Shown here one piece after another: positions 1 through 5,693 of a stretch of DNA of 6,223 bases; the stretch's first letter is position 1; every line of letters begins with the position of its first letter. The translations under genes were made by a program, and so were the position numbers. This DNA is from an uncultured Prevotellaceae bacterium. GTDB lineage: Bacteria; Bacteroidota; Bacteroidia; Bacteroidales; Bacteroidaceae. Under the pieces are notes generated by a model. It saw only the letters and a list, made by a program, of their open reading frames with translations, was not told the DNA's origin and did no database searches. The stretch spans positions 1-6,223 of the forward strand of contig CATXZX010000114.1 of NCBI GenBank assembly GCA_958404085.1, in the 5' to 3' direction.

Positions 1-1177
1 CTGTCAGGGCCGATGTGCGGAACGTCTGCGTCATGTCTACCGCACGTTCGTAGGACGAGAGTTTCCGGATGGAAAAACGCCGTACGTTCTCCGCCTGATT
101 GATGTCTACCTGCACACTGGTGCTGGAGATGTTCGAGGCCGAGAAGGCGATGCGTACCGAGGCTTGGCGGTCGGTCACGAGACCCGGAGTAGCTATGGCG
201 TAGGTCTTGGAGTTCGACGAGGCAAAATCGTGGCTGTCGTACAGCTTGCGTCCGCTGGTGTACCAGCAGAAAGCGTCTTCTTCGTAAACGGCGTGTTCCG
301 GAAAGGTCGTGAGGGGCGTGTCGGACGTCGCGCTGTATTCCTCCTGTGGAAAGTCCATCGGCTCTCCCTCGGTCAGGAAGTAATAGGAGTAGCGCGAGTA
401 AGGGTTGTTGGTGTGTTCGCTCAGGTAGTCGCGCATCGAGGTGTTATAGGCGGGCGCCGACCAGCGTACGACGCCTTCGGCAAAGAAGAGTCGGCGGCTG
501 CCGTCCTTGAGCATGGGCACTTCTTCCAGGTCATCGTAGTCGGGAGTGGCCGAGGTGTAATCGATTACCTCCGATTGGATTCTTCCGCCGTAGCCGAACA
601 GACGTACGTTGTCGGGGTTCTTGAATCCCATGGAGGACAGTTGCGACGGTGTCAGCTGGTAGATGCCTTCCTTGTCGACACGTATTTTCACCCACCGGCC
701 TTCGGCCAGCACCGATTTCCCGGTATAGCGGCTGCCGGCAGCCGGTTGGGCGCTAAGGCTCAGGGCACGTGTCGCGGCCGTCGCGGCCGGGCGTATGCGG
801 CAACTGACCAATTTGTAGTATTTCTTGTCGCGCCGGATGATGGGGCAGAACGATACAGCCAGACTTTCCTGCTTGCGCGATACGCTGCGTACGGTCTTAA
901 TCTGTAAGTCCTGTGATACGGGGATGCCCGTCCGTATGACGGCTTTACGTTCGGTGTCCGACAGTTCCTGCCATTCGGGGTATTCCACAACTACCGACGG
1001 GAGGCCGCCGGTGTCCGAGTGTACGGCTTTCAGCGATGTGACAAAAGTCGGCAGCACACTGTCTATCTTCATTTTCGACCAGTCGATCCGGATGAAGTCC
1101 TGGGCCGAGGCCAAAGCCGACGAAATGAAGAAAAAAAACAATGCCAGCAGGCGTGACAGGCGTATCGTGGTTGTCAT
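1..1177 (-). CDS. porU: Type IX secretion system sortase PorU, N-terminal part (gene runs off left edge)
   Basis: Reading the minus strand from the ATG at 1177 gives 392 residues with no stop before the window ends, so the 3' part is missing. PorU is the outer-membrane-attached gingipain-like (C25) protease that cleaves the C-terminal sorting domain from type IX secretion cargo and attaches the cargo to surface lipopolysaccharide. Residues 1-25 form a signal peptide (hydrophobic LLALFFFF, cleavage expected after ALASA). Family-typical N-terminal segments follow: a DSVLP stretch near 39-43, VEYPEW at 64-69, a WVKIRVDKEGIYQLT segment at 162-176, VRLFGYGG at 191-198, and NPYSRYSYYFLTE at 258-270. 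The catalytic His/Cys domain lies beyond the window. It starts 8 bases after the FAH gene stop, with AGGTAGAAAG just upstream, so it is probably co-transcribed with that gene. The assignment rests on recalled family patterns, not a search. Confidence 0.87.
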   Translation of the reverse strand, partial: MTTTIRLSRLLALFFFFISSALASAQDFIRIDWSKMKIDSVLPTFVTSLKAVHSDTGGLPSVVVEYPEWQELSDTERKAVIRTGIPVSQDLQIKTVRSVSRKQESLAVSFCPIIRRDKKYYKLVSCRIRPAATAATRALSLSAQPAAGSRYTGKSVLAEGRWVKIRVDKEGIYQLTPSQLSSMGFKNPDNVRLFGYGGRIQSEVIDYTSATPDYDDLEEVPMLKDGSRRLFFAEGVVRWSAPAYNTSMRDYLSEHTNNPYSRYSYYFLTEGEPMDFPQEEYSATSDTPLTTFPEHAVYEEDAFCWYTSGRKLYDSHDFASSNSKTYAIATPGLVTDRQASVRIAFSASNISSTSVQVDINQAENVRRFSIRKLSSYERAVDMTQTFRTSALT

Positions 1178-1185
1178 GTTTCTTT

Positions 1186-1800
1186 CTACCTTACGTTAAA
1201 TTCCAAAAGTTTCTCGTCTTCCAGATAGCCTTCCAGATGTTGCCCTATGCGGACAGGGCCGACACCGGCCGGCGTACCGGTAAACAGCAAATCGCCCTGA
1301 CGGAGCATGAAGAAACGGCTGACGTAGGCAATGATTTCGTCGATGCGGAAAAGCATGTCGGCCGTGTGTCCGCGCTGCACGGTCTCTCCGTCGATGTCCA
1401 GGCGGAAATGCAGGTCCTGGATGGTGGCCGGATTGACCGGAACGAACCGCCCGATGGCGGCCGAGCCGTCGAATCCCTTGCACAGTTCCCACGGCAGACC
1501 TTCGGAACGCAGGCGTTCCTGGAGGTCGCGCGCCGTAAAGTCGATGCCCACCGTTACGGCGTCGTAATAGCGGTGTGCAAAGCGTTCGGGGATGCTTTTG
1601 CCCAATCGGCATATCCGTACGACCAGTTCCGTCTCGTAGTCGCAGCGCTCCGTAAAGTCGGGGATGAAGAAAGGCTTCCCGTCCTTTAATAGCGCGGAGT
1701 CCGTCTTCGTAAAAATTACCGGGCTGCTTTTCTTTATTAACGCGCCGTGCAATTCTTTATTGTGTGCGGCATAGTTCATGCCAACTGCAAGGATTTTCAT
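1186..1800 (-). CDS. Fumarylacetoacetate hydrolase (FAH) family protein, acylpyruvase-like
   Basis: This 204-residue protein is close to the length of single-domain FAH proteins such as YcgM and FAHD1, which cleave or tautomerise 2,4-diketo acids or oxaloacetate using Mg2+. Visible family features are the opening VGMNYAAHNKEL (6-17), the acidic metal-ligand pattern E56-x-E58 in DYETELVV, D87 in GIDFTARDLQ, KGFDGSAAIG (108-117) and the FTGTPAGVG loop (173-181). The frame stays open upstream to 2217, but the ATG at 1800 is chosen because MKILAVGMNYAAHNKE matches the usual family N-terminus and a promoter-like box lies at 1823-1830. The exact substrate cannot be told from sequence. I recall a FAH-family gene also sitting next to porU in Porphyromonas gingivalis (PG0025-PG0026), so the pairing may be conserved; a functional link to secretion is not evident. 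Confidence 0.88.
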   Translation of the reverse strand: MKILAVGMNYAAHNKELHGALIKKSSPVIFTKTDSALLKDGKPFFIPDFTERCDYETELVVRICRLGKSIPERFAHRYYDAVTVGIDFTARDLQERLRSEGLPWELCKGFDGSAAIGRFVPVNPATIQDLHFRLDIDGETVQRGHTADMLFRIDEIIAYVSRFFMLRQGDLLFTGTPAGVGPVRIGQHLEGYLEDEKLLEFNVR

Positions 1801-1822
1801 TTTCTCGTTGAATGTTTCGTCG

Positions 1823-1830
1823 CAAAAATA
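1823..1830 (-). promoter_or_regulatory. Candidate -7 box for the FAH-porU unit
   Basis: On the minus strand this reads TATTTTTG, a full match to the Bacteroidota primary-sigma -7 consensus TAnnTTTG. A TTCG at 1851-1854 (minus strand), 20 bases upstream, is a three-of-four match to the -33 TTTG. Transcription would start near 1816 and leave a leader of only about 16 bases before the ATG at 1800. The -33 element is weak, so the site is plausible rather than secure. Confidence 0.5.
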
Positions 1831-2000
1831 GGCAAAATCGCCGTAAAAATCGAATAAACGGAAAAAAGAATGGCCTATGCGGGAGTTCGGGGTGGGATGG
1901 CGCGTGGAACAGAACGGAGACCGGAGTTCCTGAAAATCGGTAAAGAACCGGAGAAAGGGCCTGAAAAGAACTCTTCTGAGCGCTATAATAATAGGTGAAG

Positions 2001-2023
2001 CGGACCGAACGTTTTTTCGTCCG
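2001..2023. repeat. Imperfect hairpin with one bulge
   Basis: CGGAC (2001-2005) and GAA (2007-2009) pair with TTCGTCCG (2016-2023), giving 8 bp with C2006 bulged and a CGTTTT loop. No T-run follows on either strand, so it does not look like a standard terminator. It is the first of the hairpin series. Confidence 0.45.
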
Positions 2024-2046
2024 TCGTGTGGGGCTCCGATGTGTGC

Positions 2047-2083
2047 CGGCCGGCGGATGTGCCTCCGACGCCGGCGCCGGCCG
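2047..2083. repeat. GC-only 9-bp hairpin stem
   Basis: CGGCCGGCG (2047-2055) is the reverse complement of CGCCGGCCG (2075-2083), with a 19-base loop. All nine pairs are G-C, so the stem would be very stable as RNA. The arms overlap two shorter palindromes, 2045-2054 and 2070-2081. Confidence 0.5.
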
Positions 2084-2104
2084 TTGTCGTGCCGGGTCGT
2101 ATCG

Positions 2105-2155
2105 CGGGCCTTGTTTTTCGGAGCAGGTGGCCCGGATTTCCAAAAACAAGGCCCG
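2105..2155. repeat. Perfect 14-bp inverted repeat
   Basis: CGGGCCTTGTTTTT (2105-2118) is the exact reverse complement of AAAAACAAGGCCCG (2142-2155), separated by 23 bases. The GC-rich ends lie outside and the A/T tracts inside, the reverse of an intrinsic terminator. A second copy of GGCCCG at 2129-2134 can also pair with CGGGCC at 2105-2110, so two mutually exclusive stems are possible. It could be an RNA structure, a protein-binding site or the ends of a very small repeat element. Confidence 0.6.
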
Positions 2156-2179
2156 GGCGGCGAACAAGCTACGTCCGCG

Positions 2180-2210
2180 ACCGGCATTCCGGCTGTCCGT
2201 GGAATCCGGT
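2180..2210. repeat. 10-bp hairpin with one bulge
   Basis: ACCGG (2180-2184) pairs with CCGGT (2206-2210), and ATTCC (2186-2190) pairs with GGAAT (2201-2205); C2185 is bulged and the loop is 10 bases. A small stem, TATGC (2211-2215) with GCATA (2221-2225), follows at once and runs into an A-tract. Confidence 0.5.
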
Positions 2211-2236
2211 TATGCACGCAGCATAAAAAACGGACC

Positions 2237-2250
2237 TTTTTCCGGAAAAA
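2237..2250. promoter_or_regulatory. 14-bp palindrome upstream of the mmd promoter, possible operator
   Basis: TTTTTCCGGAAAAA is perfectly self-complementary. It ends 24 bases before the proposed -33 element of the decarboxylase operon, where an activator site or UP-like element could lie. No known regulator motif is recognised, and a short A/T-rich palindrome can arise by chance. Confidence 0.3.
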
Positions 2251-2274
2251 CCTGAAGCCGAAAATTCAGTCTTT

Positions 2275-2307
2275 TTTGCTTGTTTTCGTTTTAATGTTGT
2301 ATCTTTG
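2275..2307 (+). promoter_or_regulatory. Bacteroidota-type promoter of the mmd operon
   Basis: TTTG at 2275-2278 and TATCTTTG at 2300-2307 match the -33 and -7 consensus (TTTG, TAnnTTTG) of the Bacteroidota primary sigma factor, with a 21-base spacer. A CTTG at 2279-2282 offers an alternative upstream element at 17 bases. Transcription should begin near 2313, giving a leader of about 50 bases before the mmdA ATG at 2363. The leader is A/T-rich and has no strong Shine-Dalgarno sequence, as is usual in this phylum. Confidence 0.75.
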
Positions 2308-2362
2308 TCACGAATGAGACTTTAGTCTGTATTTTTAAGAACCCAATAAAAAGATAGTTCGT

Positions 2363-3916
2363 ATGAGTGAACAATTGAAAAGAATTAAAGAATTGGTAGA
2401 CATGCGCACCAAAGCGCGTCTGGGAGGTGGCGAAAAGGCCATCGCCAAGCAGCACGAAAAAGGTAAACTGACCGCGCGCGAGCGTATTGCGCTCTTGCTG
2501 GATGCCGGAAGTTTTGAGGAAATGGACATGTTCAAGCTCCACCGTTGCACGAATTTCGGTATGGAGAAGAAACAGTATCTGGGCGATGGCGTTGTGACCG
2601 GTAGCGGAACGATCAATGGCCGCCTGGTGTATGTTTTCGCACAGGATTTTACGGTAAACGGCGGCTCGTTGTCGGAGACGATGGCCGAGAAAATATGCAA
2701 GGTGATGGACCAGGCCATGAAGATGGGTGCCCCCTGTATCGGTCTGAACGATTCGGGTGGCGCGCGTATTCAGGAAGGCATCAATTCGCTGGCCGGTTTT
2801 GCCAATATCTTCCAGCGTAACATCGAGGCTTCCGGCGTTGTTCCTCAGATTTCCTGTATTTGCGGTCCGTGTGCCGGTGGTGCGGTATATTCTCCGGCCC
2901 TGACGGACTTTGTCCTGATGCTCGACAACGTTTCGTACATGTTCCTGACCGGTCCGAAAGTGGTGAAGACCGTAACCGGCGAGGACGTGACGCAGGAAGA
3001 ACTGGGCGGCTCGCAGGTGCATGCCACCAAGAGCGGCGTCTGCCACTTTACCGCGTCTACGGAAGAAGAGGGCATGCAGATGATACGTAAACTGCTCGAA
3101 TTCCTTCCGCAGAACAACATGGAGGAAACTCCCCGCGTGGCATGTAGCGACCCGATAGACCGGAAAGAGGACATGCTGAACGAAATTATTCCCGACAATG
3201 CCAACCAGGCCTACGACATGTACAAAGTTATCGGCGCCTTGGTGGACAACGGTGAATTTATGGAGGTTCATGCCAAATTTGCCCGCAACATCATCATCGG
3301 TTTCGCCCGCTTCAACGGTCAGACGGTGGGTGTCGTTGCCAACCAGCCGAGTTGCTACGCCGGCGTACTCGATTGCAACGCCAGCCGCAAAGGCGCCCGC
3401 TTCGTACGTTTCTGCGACGCGTTCAATATTCCTATCGTGACATTGGTCGACGTGCCGGGCTTCCTTCCCGGAACCGGACAGGAATACAACGGCGTGATAG
3501 ACCACGGTGCAAAACTGCTCTACGCTTATGGCGAAGCTACGGTGCCCAAGGTGACGGTAACGCTGCGCAAGAGCTACGGAGGTTCGCACATCGTGATGAG
3601 CTGCAAGCAGTTGAAGGGCGACCTGAACTACGCATGGCCCTCGGCCGAGATTGCCGTGATGGGCGCATCGGGCGCTGTGGCTGTTCTCTATGCCAAGGAG
3701 GCCAAAACGGCTGAAGATCCGAAAGCATTCCTCGCAGAAAAAGAAAAAGAATACAACGATTTGTTCAGCAATCCCTATCAGGCTGCCAAATACGGCTATA
3801 TAGACGACATTATCGAACCGCGTAATACGCGTTTCCGCATTTGTCGTGCTTTGGCTCAGCTGGCTACGAAGCGCGAAGAGCGTCCGGCAAAGAAACACGG
3901 TAACATACCTTTGTAA
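2363..3916 (+). CDS. mmdA: Methylmalonyl-CoA decarboxylase alpha subunit (carboxyltransferase)
   Basis: This 517-residue cytoplasmic subunit has the normal length of acyl-CoA carboxyltransferases. It moves the carboxyl group of (S)-methylmalonyl-CoA to biotin on MmdC, releasing propionyl-CoA. Two crotonase-fold halves are visible. The N-half has KLTARERIALLLD (35-47), NDSGGARIQEG (129-139) and the glycine-rich GPCAGGAVYSPALTDF (168-183). The C-half has GFLPGTGQEYNG (366-377), the KSYGGSHIVMS segment (403-413) and AWPSAEIAVMG (424-434). The Gly-rich loops form the oxyanion holes for CoA thioester and biotin in this family. The sequence resembles PccB and MmdA and is not the TIM-barrel type of oxaloacetate decarboxylase. 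The neighbouring membrane and biotin subunits favour decarboxylase over propionyl-CoA carboxylase; glutaconyl-CoA as substrate is less likely but not excluded. It is the first gene of the operon, with 11 bases to the next. Confidence 0.94.
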   Translation: MSEQLKRIKELVDMRTKARLGGGEKAIAKQHEKGKLTARERIALLLDAGSFEEMDMFKLHRCTNFGMEKKQYLGDGVVTGSGTINGRLVYVFAQDFTVNGGSLSETMAEKICKVMDQAMKMGAPCIGLNDSGGARIQEGINSLAGFANIFQRNIEASGVVPQISCICGPCAGGAVYSPALTDFVLMLDNVSYMFLTGPKVVKTVTGEDVTQEELGGSQVHATKSGVCHFTASTEEEGMQMIRKLLEFLPQNNMEETPRVACSDPIDRKEDMLNEIIPDNANQAYDMYKVIGALVDNGEFMEVHAKFARNIIIGFARFNGQTVGVVANQPSCYAGVLDCNASRKGARFVRFCDAFNIPIVTLVDVPGFLPGTGQEYNGVIDHGAKLLYAYGEATVPKVTVTLRKSYGGSHIVMSCKQLKGDLNYAWPSAEIAVMGASGAVAVLYAKEAKTAEDPKAFLAEKEKEYNDLFSNPYQAAKYGYIDDIIEPRNTRFRICRALAQLATKREERPAKKHGNIPL

Positions 3917-3927
3917 TATCCCGTGTT

Positions 3928-4911
3928 ATGAGGGCAAAATATATATTCTTAGGAATCCTCTTCTTGTGTTTCTCGGGTTCGACAGCCTCGGCCCAGGGAG
4001 CGCGTAGCTTCAAGATCAACGAAATCGTGGTGGACAACCCGGACGGATACGTTGACGAATATGGCGAGCGTAGCGGCTGGATAGAAATAGCCAACACATC
4101 CTGGGGGACGAACGACCTGCGAAGTTGCTACCTGACGAGCAACCGGGAGGTCTTGAAGCCGTCTCTTTCGGTTCCTGAGCGCGTTAGCCTGATGTCGCTC
4201 ATTCCTAAGGGAGATCCTCGCACACACCTGACGGCGAAACAGAACCTCGTGTTCTTTGCCGACGGGCGTACGAATAGAGGAACAACACATCTGAATTTCA
4301 AATTGATTCCCGGTAAAGAGAATTTCATAGCGCTTTATGACGCAAACGGGCGGACTTTGTTGGATTCGGTTACAGTACCTGCGGCCCTGACGGCCGGACA
4401 GTCGTATGCACGTTCGTACGACGGCCGGGCCGATGCCTATGTCTGGAAAATAGTGGAGCCTGATTTCGTTACGGCGGGCTTCCCCAACAACAGCGGCGAC
4501 ATGGTGCAGGACAAAGTGGCCGAGTTCAAGCAAAAAGACCCTCATGGATTCGGAATGTCGATTATGGGAATGGGACTGGTCCTCGGCTGTTTGTCTCTTC
4601 TCTATGTCTCGTTCCGGCTTTTCGGACGTATCTCTTCCTACATAGAACGCGTAAACCGTTTCCGGACCGTGCAGGCGATGCGTATGCAGGCCCGCAAGGC
4701 AACCAATATCGCCAAACACGGTGTCGAGACGCGCGGTGTGGACAAGGAAGTGTATGCGGCCGTCATCGCCATGGCTCTGAGTGCTTATGAAGAAGAAGCG
4801 CACGATGTGGAAAGTTCTGTGATCACATTGCGGCAGGCCTCTTCCAATTGGAGTGCGAAAAGCCTGACAATGGGAAAAAAGCCTGTGCTAAATTCGAATA
4901 AAAACAAGTAA
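3928..4911 (+). CDS. mmdD: OadG/MmdD-type membrane subunit with exported lamin-tail-like domain
   Basis: This 327-residue protein sits where the delta (OadG/gamma-like) subunit is expected. Residues 1-22 form a signal peptide (FLGILFLCF, ASA then QG). Residues about 27-185 resemble the lamin-tail (LTD) beta-sandwich seen in many Bacteroidota surface proteins: FKINEIVVDNPDG, then DEYGERSGWIEIAN at 43-56 and CYLTSN at 67-72. A membrane span follows at about 208-231 (MSIMGMGLVLGCLSLLYVSF), with a basic cytoplasmic side (RMQARKATN near 252-260). The C-terminal module (about 274-315) contains AAVIAMAL, HDVESSVITL and NWSAK. Ordinary OadG/MmdD proteins are about 80-120 residues, so the exported domain is a large addition. 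The subunit should anchor and stabilise the complex by linking MmdA/MmdC to MmdB. What the periplasmic domain binds is unknown. The mmdE-like gene follows after 4 bases. Confidence 0.8.
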   Translation: MRAKYIFLGILFLCFSGSTASAQGARSFKINEIVVDNPDGYVDEYGERSGWIEIANTSWGTNDLRSCYLTSNREVLKPSLSVPERVSLMSLIPKGDPRTHLTAKQNLVFFADGRTNRGTTHLNFKLIPGKENFIALYDANGRTLLDSVTVPAALTAGQSYARSYDGRADAYVWKIVEPDFVTAGFPNNSGDMVQDKVAEFKQKDPHGFGMSIMGMGLVLGCLSLLYVSFRLFGRISSYIERVNRFRTVQAMRMQARKATNIAKHGVETRGVDKEVYAAVIAMALSAYEEEAHDVESSVITLRQASSNWSAKSLTMGKKPVLNSNKNK

Positions 4912-4915
4912 AAAG

Positions 4916-5188
4916 ATGAATGTAATTAAGTATAAGACCGCGCTTTACGAACTGGAAATCACTCTCGACACGGACGGAGTGAAAGAGATTCGGAAAGATG
5001 GAAAATGCGTGGAGACAATTCCGACTGACATGGAGACTGTTGCGGCTGTCGTGGCATTGGCGCTAAACGACTACGGTGCCGATGGCGCCGTACACGACGA
5101 AGAGAGCAATGTAATCACGCTCGATGCGCACGCAACGGACTGGAACGGAAAAACACGCATGATGTGTCGAATGCCAAGAATGAAATAA
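4916..5188 (+). CDS. mmdE: Small MmdE (epsilon)-like subunit, soluble copy of the MmdD C-terminal module
   Basis: This 90-residue protein has no signal peptide or membrane span. Its N-terminal 35 residues look like beta hairpins (YKTALYELEITLD, then VKEIRKDGKCVETI). Residues 43-83 align with residues 277-315 of the preceding MmdD: AAVVALAL against AAVIAMAL, HDEESNVITL against HDVESSVITL, then W76, K79 and M83 at the same spacing as W308, K311 and M315, with one 2-residue gap. In Veillonella the epsilon subunit MmdE is likewise a small protein related to the C-terminal part of MmdD and encoded between mmdD and mmdC, so this is probably its counterpart; there it helps stabilise the complex. The start is inferred from the tight 4-base gap to mmdD. 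The symbol is assigned by position and the shared module, not by a database match. Confidence 0.7.
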   Translation: MNVIKYKTALYELEITLDTDGVKEIRKDGKCVETIPTDMETVAAVVALALNDYGADGAVHDEESNVITLDAHATDWNGKTRMMCRMPRMK

Positions 5189-5209
5189 TTAAAAATAAAA
5201 CGAAGTAAG

Positions 5210-5680
5210 ATGAAACAATATAAGTATAAAGTGAAAGGCGTGGAATACGCCGTGACAATACAAGGCATTGAAAACAATATAGCTAAGGTAGAAGTTAACG
5301 GTATTCCCTTTGATGTTGAACTGGCGGGCACGACATCGTTCTCGACTGTACCCGTGACGCCCGCTCCGGCTCCGGCATCCGCACCGGCGGCCCCGGCCGC
5401 AGCCCCGGCTGCCGCACCTGCCCCAGCACCGAAGCCTGCCGCAGCTCCGGCTCCGGCATCGGGTGCCGGCAAGGGCCTGAAAGCGCCGCTTCCCGGTGTG
5501 ATTACGTCGATTAATGTGGCAGTCGGCCAGGCCGTGAAGAAAGGCGATACGGTATTGGTGCTTGAAGCGATGAAAATGGAAAACAACATTACGGCTGAGA
5601 GCGACGGTACGGTTACCGCAATCTGCGTTAATAAAGGCGATTCGGTGATGGAAGGAACCGTATTGCTGACAATCGGTTAA
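5210..5680 (+). CDS. mmdC: Methylmalonyl-CoA decarboxylase biotin carrier subunit
   Basis: This 156-residue protein carries the biotin that shuttles CO2 between MmdA and MmdB. It has three parts: an N-terminal beta-rich segment (1-40; YKVKGVEYAVTI and AKVEVNGIPFDVEL), a flexible Ala/Pro linker (about 48-86) and a C-terminal biotinyl domain (about 88-156). The biotinylation motif is EAMKM (119-123), so K122 is the acceptor, 34 residues from the C-terminus as is typical. LKAPLPGVI at 90-98 and the glycine of SDGTVTAI (131-138) are standard for the fold. Biotin protein ligase must act on it. The A-rich 21-base gap before its ATG has no clear Shine-Dalgarno sequence. PccA or pyruvate carboxylase carriers look similar, but the operon settles the role. 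Confidence 0.93.
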   Translation: MKQYKYKVKGVEYAVTIQGIENNIAKVEVNGIPFDVELAGTTSFSTVPVTPAPAPASAPAAPAAAPAAAPAPAPKPAAAPAPASGAGKGLKAPLPGVITSINVAVGQAVKKGDTVLVLEAMKMENNITAESDGTVTAICVNKGDSVMEGTVLLTIG

Positions 5681-5693
5681 TGAAAGTCCCGCT

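Larger units (their letters stand above)
1831..2274. other. Intergenic region between divergent promoters, with a GC-rich hairpin cluster
   Basis: No convincing gene lies here. Open frames across it either extend the FAH gene backwards with arginine/proline-rich low-quality sequence or are short and lack family features. The right half is unusual: 2021-2220 is about 67% G+C by hand count, against about 34% for 2021's right-hand flank at 2221-2340. It carries consecutive inverted repeats at 2001-2023, 2047-2083, 2105-2155, 2180-2210 and 2210-2226, then a palindrome at 2237-2250. The part from 1860 to 2000 holds only weak 4-5 bp stems, such as 1906-1910 with 1926-1930. The cluster could be a structured non-coding RNA, a degenerate repeat element or a regulatory region; the sequence alone does not decide. 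Confidence 0.6.

Noticed and set aside
164..907. A 247-codon open frame on the plus strand across porU
   Set aside because: The minus-strand frame carries a signal peptide and PorU-type segments, while the plus-strand translation is featureless and has no promoter.
1916..1922. GGAGACC, resembling the core of a cobalamin riboswitch B12 box
   Set aside because: The rest of the box and the other conserved helices of the riboswitch are not seen nearby. The position, upstream of the mmd promoter, also does not place it in the mmdA leader.
1984..1989. TATAAT, an E. coli-type -10 box ahead of the hairpin cluster
   Set aside because: Bacteroidota primary sigma factors use TAnnTTTG, there is no good upstream element at the expected distance, and six A/T bases occur easily by chance. 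It is worth remembering only if a transcript is found there.
2001..2023. Intrinsic terminator
   Set aside because: There is a stem, but no U-run follows on either strand, and no gene on either strand ends just before it.
1801..2217. A longer FAH protein starting at 2217 on the minus strand
   Set aside because: The frame is open, but the added 139 residues are Arg/Pro/His-rich and unlike any FAH extension. They would cross the hairpin region, and the promoter-like box at 1823-1830 lies inside them.
2291..3898. A 535-codon open frame on the minus strand opposite mmdA
   Set aside because: It lies wholly antisense to a well-supported carboxyltransferase gene. Its translation is rich in His, Arg and Val with no domain pattern, as expected of a mirror frame in a codon-biased gene.
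3949..4803. A 284-codon open frame on the minus strand opposite mmdD
   Set aside because: It is antisense to a gene with a clear signal peptide, membrane span and operon fit. The antisense translation has no recognisable motif or promoter.
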